Made by a program: the position numbers and the translations under genes
Shown: positions 1 through 6,588 of the stretch, piece after piece
How the letters are laid out: each line of letters begins with the position of its first letter
Position numbering within the stretch: the stretch's first letter is position 1
Assembly: GCA_002502685.1 (NCBI GenBank)
Contig: DAQA01000023.1
Coordinates: 1,257-10,615, forward strand
Source of the DNA: Euryarchaeota archaeon UBA202
Lineage (GTDB): Archaea; Thermoplasmatota; E2; UBA202
Length of the DNA: 9,359 nt
Direction of reading: 5' to 3'
The notes under the pieces: generated by a model
Told to the model about the DNA's origin: nothing
Databases searched by the model: none
The model's input: only the letters and a program-made list of their open reading frames with translations

Positions 1-192
1 ATATATTTTGTCACTAGTATGAACAGTTACCTCAAAAGTTGCATTCCTTATCAATGTTACAGACCCCTCCCAAAATGGGGGATAATGCAAAAAAAGGCTA
101 TCTTCTCCATATGGATTTTCCGCCACAAATGACGGCATTATTGTTATGGATAATACTCCTAACACCAAAACAATTAGACTTTTTCTCCTCAT
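1..192 (-). CDS. Exported protein of unknown function, N-terminal part only
   Basis: An open frame reads leftward from an ATG whose complement is at 190-192 and is still open at the window edge, giving 64 codons without a stop. The product begins MRRKSLIVLVLGVLSITIMP, a classic Sec signal peptide: a basic n-region and a hydrophobic core, with likely cleavage near SFVA-EN (residues 21-26). The mature part visible (residues 26-64) has alternating hydrophobic and polar residues (for example SVTLIRNATFEVTVHTS), as in a beta-sandwich or other beta-rich extracellular domain. An in-frame TAA lies directly before the ATG, so the start cannot be further upstream. A GGGGG run (201-205 on the complement) sits 8 bases before it as a possible weak Shine-Dalgarno. 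The gene is divergent from the C25 peptidase gene. I do not recognise the family, and the missing C-terminal part would be needed to name it. The signal peptide is what makes this frame believable. Confidence 0.72.
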   Translation of the reverse strand, partial: MRRKSLIVLVLGVLSITIMPSFVAENPYGEDSLFLHYPPFWEGSVTLIRNATFEVTVHTSDKIY

Positions 193-257
193 TTAGTCTT
201 CCCCCAACAGTAATTTTTGTATATCTTCATTTCATCTTAAATAGTGATGGATGACAG

Positions 258-267
258 ATATAAAAAA
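258..267 (-). promoter_or_regulatory. Possible TATA box for the leftward exported-protein gene
   Basis: The complement reads TTTTTTATAT, an archaeal TATA-like element. A start about 25 bases downstream would fall near 235-238 and leave a 5' leader of roughly 45 bases. The match is imperfect and the whole intergenic region is AT-rich, so this is tentative. Confidence 0.3.
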
Positions 268-322
268 GCTGTGGGAAATACAGAGGCATACATACAAAGA
301 GGTTGAAGAGGCCAAAAATATG

Positions 323-348
323 TTTTGTTGACCGGATGACCGACAAAA
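323..348. repeat. Short inverted repeat between two divergent promoters
   Basis: TTTTGTTG (323-330) and CGACAAAA (341-348) can pair over 8 positions with one G-U wobble around a 10-base loop. The loop region also carries a direct repeat, GACCG at 330-334 and 338-342. It lies upstream of both the leftward and rightward promoter-like sites, where an archaeal regulator could bind. It may equally be chance in AT-rich DNA. Confidence 0.28.
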
Positions 349-400
349 AAAAACCTTGTAAAAAAGTATAATTACCCTTCCCCTCCTTGCAAACAAATTA

Positions 401-408
401 TTTATATA
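401..408 (+). promoter_or_regulatory. TATA box of the C25 peptidase gene
   Basis: TTTATATA is an exact match to the archaeal TATA-box consensus. Transcription would be expected to begin about 25 bases downstream, near 428-433. That would leave a very short leader of about 10-15 bases before the ATG at 443, and the GGAGG at 431-435 would lie at or close to the 5' end. A purine-rich BRE-like stretch (AAACAAA) precedes it at 391-397. Confidence 0.65.
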
Positions 409-442
409 TCCCTTATCCATTATTTTACATGGAGGCACAAAA

Positions 443-3385
443 ATGAACAGGCCCAAAAAATTATCAAGAAAATTATATAGATTAAGTGATAACAGTAGCA
501 AGATATTCCCTGTTGCTGTGGTGACACTTTTCCTCTTGAGTGGCATGACCGCAATGGGTTTGCCGGAAACCAAGGATAACAAACTTCAAGACACCATTGA
601 AACGGTGTCCATAAGGACTTCAGAGCCAATCATTACTGAGGGAGACGAATATGTTACCGTTGACTTAGAGGAGGAAACCTCTTTGCTTTTAGAAACTGGA
701 AAACCCATCATCCCGGTAATCAGTCGCACATTCACCTTTCCGTATGGCACCCAAATCAGTGGGATAAACGTTATTTCTGATATGGAGGAATATAGGATTA
801 CCCAAAAAATAATGCCTTCGCCAAGACCTGTTCTTCTCTCATACCCGTTACCCGTGGGTTATACCCATGAGGTTATTCCTGACCCATCAATATATGGCCA
901 TTCTGACCCCTATCCTGCTCAACCATATGTCATTAATACCGGGGTAGGACTTCAGGATGATGAAAGAGTTCTCTTTGTTACCATACATTGTTATAGTCAA
1001 TACATACCCGCTCAAGATATTATTAATATACCTTCCCAGATAGAGATAGAGATCTTGTATGATCCTCCTTCTGACCCCTATCAAGCACCAGACACTTATA
1101 ACATGTTAATTATTACTGATGAAAAATTTGTATCACATCTACAACCTCTTGTGGACCATAAAAATAGTATTGGTATCAAGACCATTATTGAAACCACCCA
1201 GGAGATATATCTCAAGTATAGTGGTCGCGATGATCCAGAGGATATAAAATTGTGCATCAAGGATGCCATAGAGGAATGGGGTATTACTTATGTGTTATTG
1301 GCTGGAGGACGCAAGGGACAGACACTGGATTGGTACGTTCCTGAACGCAGAAGCAACAATGCTGATCCCTCAGGAAGAGATGTAGGGGAAGGAGGGTATT
1401 CCACTGATCTTTATTATGCCGATATATATGACAAAAATGGCGAATTTGATGACTGGGATTCTAATGGAAACGGGGTAATTGGGGAATTTGATGAAGACAT
1501 GCCAGAGAAAAGGGATAACATTGATTTTTATCCTGATGTTTATATTGGGAGACTTCCCTTTCGGTATACATGGGAGGTAGATATTGTTGTTGATAAAATT
1601 ATTAATTATGAGAATACTGTTGATGAGTCATGGTTCAAAAACGCGTTTTTTGTCGGTGGTGACACAAGCCCCCCTGCGAGAGATACAAGCGGGGTTATCG
1701 ATGAAGGTATTTATGAAGGAGAGATGACTTGTGATGTTGCCGCAAGCTATATGAATGGTTTTGACGTGGAAAAACTCTATACCTCCACAGGTACTTTTTC
1801 TAGCTATATGGATGTGGTCAATGCCTTTACCAATGGAGCCGGTTTCATTAACTTGGAGGGTCATGGCAGCCCCACAGTATGGGGAAATTTCCATCCTGAC
1901 GCCCCAACAGAGGAAGATTTCACCCTGGGTTTTACGGTCTATGATATCTGGAAATATAATAATGGTTACCATCTGCCTGTTGTTATGGTGGGGGGATGCC
2001 ATAATTCTCAATTCAATATCACCATGCAAAATTTTATCAGGTATGAAGGAGAAAAACCCGTGGAATCAATGCCAACAGACGGATGCTCATGGATGGTATT
2101 GGAGGAGGGTGGAGGCGCAATCGCATCCATTGGAAATAGTGGATATGGCCGGGGATATGTTAATGAATACACTCTACAGGGGCTAGGCGGCTGGAAAGAC
2201 CCCCGTTTTTTCCATGCCTACAACATACAGAAGAAAAACATTCTTGGTCAGGCTCATAGTCAAGCATTAATAGATTATATTAATATTATTGGTGGCATGG
2301 ACAGTGATCAAGCAGATAGAAAAGAAGTCGAGGAATGGATTCTCTTTGGTGACCCCAGCCTGGCAATTGGGGGAATAAGTGCAACACTAGCAGAAACCAC
2401 GAATAATGAGAAGGATAAAAAAACAGAGGACTCCCAAGACGATTCCAAGGGAAGAGAGGATGCGACACTAGATGAGGATGTCCCCCTTTGGGAAGAAGGA
2501 ACCACCTGGACATATAAAATTGGGGACATTGACTTTACTCTTGACGAAATAGAGGGACGATATATTGATGCCCATTTCACAACCGGTGACCTGAGTCTTG
2601 AAGTCACAGAGGTAAGCAATACCTCATACACAACAGACATCCGGATAACAGATGCAGATATCACTGTGGATATCAATCTCTCCATTGATTTTGAGGAAGC
2701 ACCCATGAAGATCACTGGTCATCTCACCAACATCGATATAGAGGGAACAATTTATTTTGATCGATCTAACCTGGGGATCACACGGATAGAGGCAACTATT
2801 GCAGGAGACTTAGATCTGGCGAGCATCCTTGATTTACCACCTCTGCTTCAAATACTTATTAACCTGATTCCAAATGATATCACCATTAACCTTGAAGGAG
2901 ATTTTGATGAGCCCTATTCATCCCTCAATTTCCCCCTGGAAACTGAGAAAGGATGGGGACTTCCGCCAGCTATTGTGACACTTGATGGCACTGCTAGATC
3001 ACCCTTGTTTAGACTGGCAAAAATTGCAAACACATTAGCTAGCCTTTTTGGCAAGAGTTTCCTTCCCCCGGAGATTGTCTTCTTACTCCCTGTGATTGAT
3101 ATCTCAGAATTGCTCACGGTCATGACGGAATCAAATGAGATCGAAATCCCTGAGATACCGGATTATCTCTACAGAGACGTTCGTGCATTTAAATGTTTAA
3201 CAACCACCCAACATACCGTTGAGGCGGGAACATTTCCGGTACGGGAAATCTCTATGGTCAGAGGAATCGGCATGGTGTATTATTCCCCTGATGCGGGAAA
3301 TATAATAGAGATGCGGGGGAATTTCGCAGACATCTTACCCATTTTGGATGACATGTATATAGAACTTATAGAATGGGAAACATAG
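443..3385 (+). CDS. Secreted peptidase C25 (gingipain-like cysteine peptidase) with C-terminal beta-rich module
   Basis: An exported endopeptidase expected to cut proteins outside the cell. Residues 22-38 form a signal peptide without a lipobox cysteine. Residues about 52-212 resemble the C25 propeptide, which would be removed on activation. Residues about 218-645 are the caspase-like clan CD catalytic domain: the nucleophile pair is His474 in INLEGHGSP and Cys519 in VVMVGGCHNSQFN, and the domain ends with the family-typical LFGDPSLAI (Asp637). His and Cys are 45 residues apart, more than I recall for gingipain R (about 33), so a loop insertion is likely. Residues 339-350 (DSNGNGVIGEFD) look like an EF-hand or dockerin-type calcium loop. 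An acidic, Lys/Asp/Ser-rich linker (about 650-682) leads to a module of about 300 residues beginning WEEGTTWTYKIG. No C-terminal membrane segment is seen. The ATG start has GGAGG at 431-435 with 7-base spacing. The P1 specificity (Arg, Lys or other) cannot be read from the sequence. The family call is firm; the C-terminal module is unassigned. Confidence 0.9.
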   Translation: MNRPKKLSRKLYRLSDNSSKIFPVAVVTLFLLSGMTAMGLPETKDNKLQDTIETVSIRTSEPIITEGDEYVTVDLEEETSLLLETGKPIIPVISRTFTFPYGTQISGINVISDMEEYRITQKIMPSPRPVLLSYPLPVGYTHEVIPDPSIYGHSDPYPAQPYVINTGVGLQDDERVLFVTIHCYSQYIPAQDIINIPSQIEIEILYDPPSDPYQAPDTYNMLIITDEKFVSHLQPLVDHKNSIGIKTIIETTQEIYLKYSGRDDPEDIKLCIKDAIEEWGITYVLLAGGRKGQTLDWYVPERRSNNADPSGRDVGEGGYSTDLYYADIYDKNGEFDDWDSNGNGVIGEFDEDMPEKRDNIDFYPDVYIGRLPFRYTWEVDIVVDKIINYENTVDESWFKNAFFVGGDTSPPARDTSGVIDEGIYEGEMTCDVAASYMNGFDVEKLYTSTGTFSSYMDVVNAFTNGAGFINLEGHGSPTVWGNFHPDAPTEEDFTLGFTVYDIWKYNNGYHLPVVMVGGCHNSQFNITMQNFIRYEGEKPVESMPTDGCSWMVLEEGGGAIASIGNSGYGRGYVNEYTLQGLGGWKDPRFFHAYNIQKKNILGQAHSQALIDYINIIGGMDSDQADRKEVEEWILFGDPSLAIGGISATLAETTNNEKDKKTEDSQDDSKGREDATLDEDVPLWEEGTTWTYKIGDIDFTLDEIEGRYIDAHFTTGDLSLEVTEVSNTSYTTDIRITDADITVDINLSIDFEEAPMKITGHLTNIDIEGTIYFDRSNLGITRIEATIAGDLDLASILDLPPLLQILINLIPNDITINLEGDFDEPYSSLNFPLETEKGWGLPPAIVTLDGTARSPLFRLAKIANTLASLFGKSFLPPEIVFLLPVIDISELLTVMTESNEIEIPEIPDYLYRDVRAFKCLTTTQHTVEAGTFPVREISMVRGIGMVYYSPDAGNIIEMRGNFADILPILDDMYIELIEWET

Positions 3386-3460
3386 ATCATAACAGCCTGA
3401 CATCCTGTCTTTAATCATGACAATGGCATAAAAAAAAATAGTTACACATAAAACACGTTC

Positions 3461-3520
3461 CATTTATGTTGATGGCGATATGATAAATGTGACTCTATAT
3501 CATTGAGTCTTACATAAATG
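3461..3520. repeat. Nested inverted repeats upstream of the DUF432-MscS pair
   Basis: CATTTATG (3461-3468) is the exact reverse complement of CATAAATG (3513-3520). Inside lies a second pair, GACTC (3491-3495) and GAGTC (3505-3509), around TATATCATT. The inner loop contains a TATA-like stretch that could be the promoter of the following genes, with a start near 3522. An operator or mRNA leader fold is possible; short AT-rich arms make chance a serious alternative. The rest of 3386-3567 holds no credible gene. Confidence 0.25.
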
Positions 3521-3567
3521 ATGACTTTTGTTAGTACATGCCAAGGGTTTATTAAAGGTTTTTTATA

Positions 3568-4296
3568 GTGCGTACAGATTCACAGTACGTGTTTGGAACC
3601 TATGAATTGTCAACGTCTCTTAAAGAGGATGACATCGAGATTATAGTTGAAGGACAAGGGAAAAGGAAGCAATATTTTAGACGATCCGGGAAGGATGAAA
3701 TTGAAAAAATTATCTGCGCCGAGGGGGGAAACCTTGTTGTCTGTCCTGTTGAACCTGTGAGTTTTCCACAGGAAGGCGTAGCAGAGCATCTTCTTATTGA
3801 ATTAAACAAACCTTTGATTATTGAATCGGGTGTAAAGGATATAATTTTTGTTAAGTTTCCCATTGAGATAGGGGTTTTCCTTGTTGATAAACGGGATGTG
3901 GAACTGATTGATATATTCACCAAGATAAAACCAAAATACACGCTCTATGGCCCCCCCGAGAGCGGCATAATCTGTAGATGGTGGAAAAGCGACATTTTTG
4001 ATAACAAACCATCAGTAAAGGAACTGTATGAAGGCATCCTCAAAGTTGATATCGCCAACAAGTACTATGAATGGGTGGAACTCACAAAAATGGTCTTTGG
4101 GGCATATGATATGAAGATCTTTTATAATGACTCGGCCTACATCCATGCCCGTCTTACTATACTTAATAAAACAATTGGTGAAACAACATTTAGTACACGG
4201 CGTCCTACAGATATGAAGGAATCGTTGGACATTTACATTTCTAGGGGTGTTAAAAAACTTGAAAAAAAATTTATCATGGAATGGAGATTTAAATGA
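3568..4296 (+). CDS. DUF432 family protein, partner of the adjacent MscS channel
   Basis: A 242-residue protein with no signal peptide or membrane helix, so probably cytosolic. It matches what I know of DUF432 (a mainly archaeal family of unknown function): the N-terminal FGTYEL, a central P-V-E-P stretch at residues 60-63, FPIEIGVFLV (97-106) and the hallmark KYTLYGPPESGIICR (123-137). The length is normal for the family. The start is a GTG, because an in-frame TAG lies one codon upstream and the conserved FGTYEL comes only 9 residues later. The ribosome site is weak (AGGT at 3555-3558). Its TGA overlaps the ATG of the MscS gene (ATGA), so the two are almost certainly co-transcribed and translationally coupled. 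From memory, DUF432 genes often sit next to mscS in archaea, which suggests an accessory or regulatory role for the channel; that role is inference. Confidence 0.82.
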   Translation: MRTDSQYVFGTYELSTSLKEDDIEIIVEGQGKRKQYFRRSGKDEIEKIICAEGGNLVVCPVEPVSFPQEGVAEHLLIELNKPLIIESGVKDIIFVKFPIEIGVFLVDKRDVELIDIFTKIKPKYTLYGPPESGIICRWWKSDIFDNKPSVKELYEGILKVDIANKYYEWVELTKMVFGAYDMKIFYNDSAYIHARLTILNKTIGETTFSTRRPTDMKESLDIYISRGVKKLEKKFIMEWRFK

Positions 4297-5117
4297 TTAT
4301 TTTAACTTCCCTAAGTGATGTCTTAGACTATAAAATTGCTGACATCCCTTTAATCAATATCCTCACCTTCATCTTTATTATTCTTGTTGCCTTTGCAGTA
4401 GGAAAAATCATCAGTCTTAACATAAGACGAACATTGAAGGACAAAGTCCAGAAAAACACCTTGAAAACCCTGGAAAATAGCGTGTATTATATCAGCATTA
4501 TTATAGGATTCATTGTAGCTCTCTCCCAGATTGGTGTTTCCCTGAGCGGATTACTTGTAGCCGGGGGGATAATGGGTATTGTTCTTGGTTTTGCCAGCCA
4601 GACTGTTGTATCCAATTTAATCAGTGGCATTTTTTTGTTGATTGAGCGACCCATTGAGATTGGCGATGGGATCAATATTGAGGGCATCAGTGGTATAGTA
4701 AAGGATATAAAGATCTTGTCCACCACCATACGAGACTATGATGGCATCTATGTCCGATTACCAAATGACAAAGTATTTAGCTCTACTATCAAAAATTATG
4801 ATGCCCATGGAGCACGGCGCTTCACTTATAATGTCGGTATCCGCTATCGAGATGATGCAGAAAAAGCCATGAAAATAATAACCCTGCTCCTCGATGAACA
4901 TTCCCTTGTGCTTAAAGAACCTAGCTCTCAAATCTTTGTTGAAGAACTAGGAGATAGCAGTGTTAATTTATCAATTCGAATCTGGGCACCCTCATCGGTA
5001 TGGTACTCAATTTATACCGAACTGCTTTGGAAAATCAAGGTTGTATTGGAAGAAAATGGGATAGAAATACCCTTTCCCCAGCGGGTCGTATGGATGAAAG
5101 ATAACACCAAGAAATAA
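4293..5117 (+). CDS. mscS: MscS-family small-conductance mechanosensitive channel
   Basis: A membrane channel that opens under tension and releases ions and small solutes during hypo-osmotic shock; the family forms heptamers. The 274-residue protein has three membrane helices: TM1 at about 18-40, TM2 at about 63-82, and the Gly/Ala-rich pore helix TM3 at about 84-117 (GLLVAGGIMGIVLGFASQTV, then SNLISGIFLLIERPIEIGD). The beta domain follows, with GISGIVKDIKILSTTIRDYDG and VRLPNDKVFSSTIKNY. The C-terminal alpha/beta domain ends in the typical IEIPFPQRVV (257-266). The length is that of the compact E. coli-type channel, with no extra N-terminal helices. GGAG at 4283-4286 lies 6 bases before the ATG, and the start overlaps the DUF432 stop by 4 bases. 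The family assignment is clear; ion preference is unknown. Confidence 0.93.
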   Translation: MIILTSLSDVLDYKIADIPLINILTFIFIILVAFAVGKIISLNIRRTLKDKVQKNTLKTLENSVYYISIIIGFIVALSQIGVSLSGLLVAGGIMGIVLGFASQTVVSNLISGIFLLIERPIEIGDGINIEGISGIVKDIKILSTTIRDYDGIYVRLPNDKVFSSTIKNYDAHGARRFTYNVGIRYRDDAEKAMKIITLLLDEHSLVLKEPSSQIFVEELGDSSVNLSIRIWAPSSVWYSIYTELLWKIKVVLEENGIEIPFPQRVVWMKDNTKK

Positions 5118-5130
5118 AATGGGTGACTGG

Positions 5131-5146
5131 TTTTAAATGTTTTTTT
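5131..5146 (+). terminator. Oligo-T terminator after mscS
   Basis: A T4 run followed by T7 (5140-5146) starts about 14 bases after the mscS stop. Archaeal RNA polymerase terminates at such T-tracts in the coding strand without needing a hairpin. Confidence 0.5.
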
Positions 5147-5197
5147 GCGCGGGATATGGAGAATTGGTAAAAATAGCGGATAAATTTTAATACGGGT

Positions 5198-5208
5198 GTT
5201 TTTTATGC
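5198..5208 (+). promoter_or_regulatory. Possible TATA box of the thioredoxin-CcdA gene
   Basis: The stretch GTTTTTTATGC is TATA-like and would place a transcription start near 5228, about 26 bases before the ATG at 5254. A second AT-rich candidate lies at 5181-5192 (TAAATTTTAATA). The choice between them is not certain. Confidence 0.35.
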
Positions 5209-5210
5209 TT

Positions 5211-5224
5211 TCCCTAAATAGGGA
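5211..5224. promoter_or_regulatory. Operator-like palindrome TCCCTAAATAGGGA
   Basis: Perfect 6-base arms TCCCTA and TAGGGA are separated by AA. The site lies between the probable TATA box and the probable start site, about 30 bases before the thioredoxin-CcdA ATG. That is where an archaeal dimeric repressor would block transcription. The sequence shows the symmetry; a regulator is inferred. Confidence 0.45.
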
Positions 5225-5253
5225 TTGACAATTAATCCTGCCCGGGGAAAATC

Positions 5254-6510
5254 ATGAAGATGATAATACCAATACAGATGAAAAAAATTTTTCCAATGGC
5301 CCTGATTGGTTTTCTTGTAGGTATTACCATATTAACAAGTAGTGAAATTACTGTTGTGGGAAAAGAGGCGAGTGAGTGCTGCCGAAGTGACCAGATCATA
5401 TCCGAATTGGATTGGAATATTTCAATCCCTCCATCCCCCCTGAGGGGATTAACGTTTAAGGTTGAAAACAGGATATGTGTAATATTTTTCTATGATCCCA
5501 CCTGTAGGGAGTGCTTACATGCAAAAGAAGAGATGGATACCCTAATTTTAAAGTACCCCCTGGATGTCCAAGTCTATGAGACTGCTATGGACTACGATCT
5601 CTTACTGCGGTACTATAAAGCTTTTAATGTATCCCAGGAGGATTATGATACTTTTGCAATATTTATGGGTGATAGTTATTATCACAAAATAAATCATTTT
5701 GTTCTCTTAGAATCCAAGATTAAAAATTTAATTGAAAGCGGCCTTCCATGCCCAAAACTCCCCCCCGAGAGTAATAATGAAAGCCTGTTGGACAGTGTCA
5801 CCCTTTTTGCGATAATAACGGGGGGATTACTTGATGGAATAAATCCCTGTGCTTTTGCTACCCTTATCTTTTTTATTGCCTATCTGGAAAGAGTGAAACA
5901 AAAGAAAAAAACATTGTTATATATCGGTATAGTTTTTTCATTGGGGGTTTTCATAGGATATATCCTCGTTGGATTGGGCATCCTTGAATTTTATTATCAG
6001 GTGGAAGACAGCTTGTTGATTTCTGATACCATTTACTTTTTAGCGGGAGCCCTCGCCCTCTTTTTAGGGATTTTTAATTTATACGATTATGTAAGGGTAA
6101 AAAAAGATGAGGACCCCATCTTACAGTTACCTCGATTTTTAAAAAGTAAAAGAGGGAGAATCATTCGTGTACTAACCCAGGATCGAGGCATACCCTTTCT
6201 AATCATATTGGCATTCTTGGTGGGTTTTGGTATCGCCCTTTTAGAATTTGTATGCACAGGCCAAGTACTGATCCCGGTTTTAGCCGTGATTAAGAACACC
6301 TCCCCCGAACGGTTCACTGCCTATCTCTATCTTATTTTGTACAATATCATGTTCATTGTACCATTGCTTCTAATCCTTGGGTTTTTCTATATTGGGTATA
6401 AATCCGAAACATTCGGGGAAGTCTTGCGTAGTCGCCAAGGACTAATCAAGATACTAACAGCTATTTTCCTCTTCGTCATTGGAATTTATATGTTGATGAT
6501 CGTTATTTAA
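5254..6510 (+). CDS. Membrane thiol-disulfide transporter: extracytoplasmic thioredoxin-like domain fused to CcdA/DsbD domain
   Basis: Expected to carry reducing equivalents from the cytoplasm across the membrane to thiol groups outside. Residues 11-30 are a signal sequence or first anchor. Residues about 55-165 are thioredoxin-like, with VIFFYDPTCRECLHA holding the redox pair Cys84-x-x-Cys87. The membrane part (about 180-418) has six helices of the CcdA/DsbD type; one redox cysteine is in GINPCAF (Cys199, TM1) and the partner in FVCTGQVLIP (Cys334, TM4), both hallmark motifs. Further cysteines are the pair Cys42-Cys43 after the signal sequence and Cys166 before TM1. The usual thioredoxin cis-proline seems absent: the matching segment reads YDTFAIFMGD (131-140). 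The ATG start has GGGG at 5244-5247 with 6-base spacing; later in-frame ATGs at 5260 and 5278 are possible. No cytochrome c maturation genes are near, so a general thiol-maintenance role is more likely than haem attachment. Confidence 0.85.
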   Translation: MKMIIPIQMKKIFPMALIGFLVGITILTSSEITVVGKEASECCRSDQIISELDWNISIPPSPLRGLTFKVENRICVIFFYDPTCRECLHAKEEMDTLILKYPLDVQVYETAMDYDLLLRYYKAFNVSQEDYDTFAIFMGDSYYHKINHFVLLESKIKNLIESGLPCPKLPPESNNESLLDSVTLFAIITGGLLDGINPCAFATLIFFIAYLERVKQKKKTLLYIGIVFSLGVFIGYILVGLGILEFYYQVEDSLLISDTIYFLAGALALFLGIFNLYDYVRVKKDEDPILQLPRFLKSKRGRIIRVLTQDRGIPFLIILAFLVGFGIALLEFVCTGQVLIPVLAVIKNTSPERFTAYLYLILYNIMFIVPLLLILGFFYIGYKSETFGEVLRSRQGLIKILTAIFLFVIGIYMLMIVI

Positions 6511-6555
6511 GGATAACATAAAAATAGTATACTCCCCTCTTGAGAGTGCACATAG

Positions 6556-6576
6556 AAAAAAATAATAAGGAAAAAA
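6556..6576 (-). terminator. Oligo-T terminator of the SagB-type gene
   Basis: On the complement, a T6 run (6571-6576) and a T7 run (6556-6562) follow the stop codon of the leftward gene by 13-33 bases. This is a typical archaeal T-tract terminator inside the convergent gap 6511-6588. Confidence 0.5.
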
Positions 6577-6588
6577 TTTGGTTGAATA

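Noticed and set aside
39..254. Open frame of 71 codons on the plus strand
   Set aside because: It lies antisense to the partial signal-peptide gene at 1-192, has no ribosome site, and gives a low-complexity hydrophobic product without recognisable features.
1628..2029. Open frame of 133 codons on the minus strand
   Set aside because: It is a shadow of the C25 catalytic domain; the plus frame contains the conserved His and Cys motifs.
1755..2186. Second plus-strand frame of 143 codons
   Set aside because: It overlaps the C25 catalytic core in another frame and shows no domain or start signal.
2308..2715. Ser/Val-rich minus-strand frame of 135 codons
   Set aside because: Its composition mirrors the Asp/Glu-rich linker codons on the other strand; no start signal.
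5137..5190. 17-codon frame (MFFCAGYGELVKIADKF) after mscS
   Set aside because: Its ATG abuts the T7 terminator, there is no ribosome site, and nothing suggests coding.
5254..6510. Cytochrome c maturation locus
   Set aside because: Only the CcdA-type domain is present; there is no CcmF/CcsB-type gene and no CXXCH haem motif in the window.
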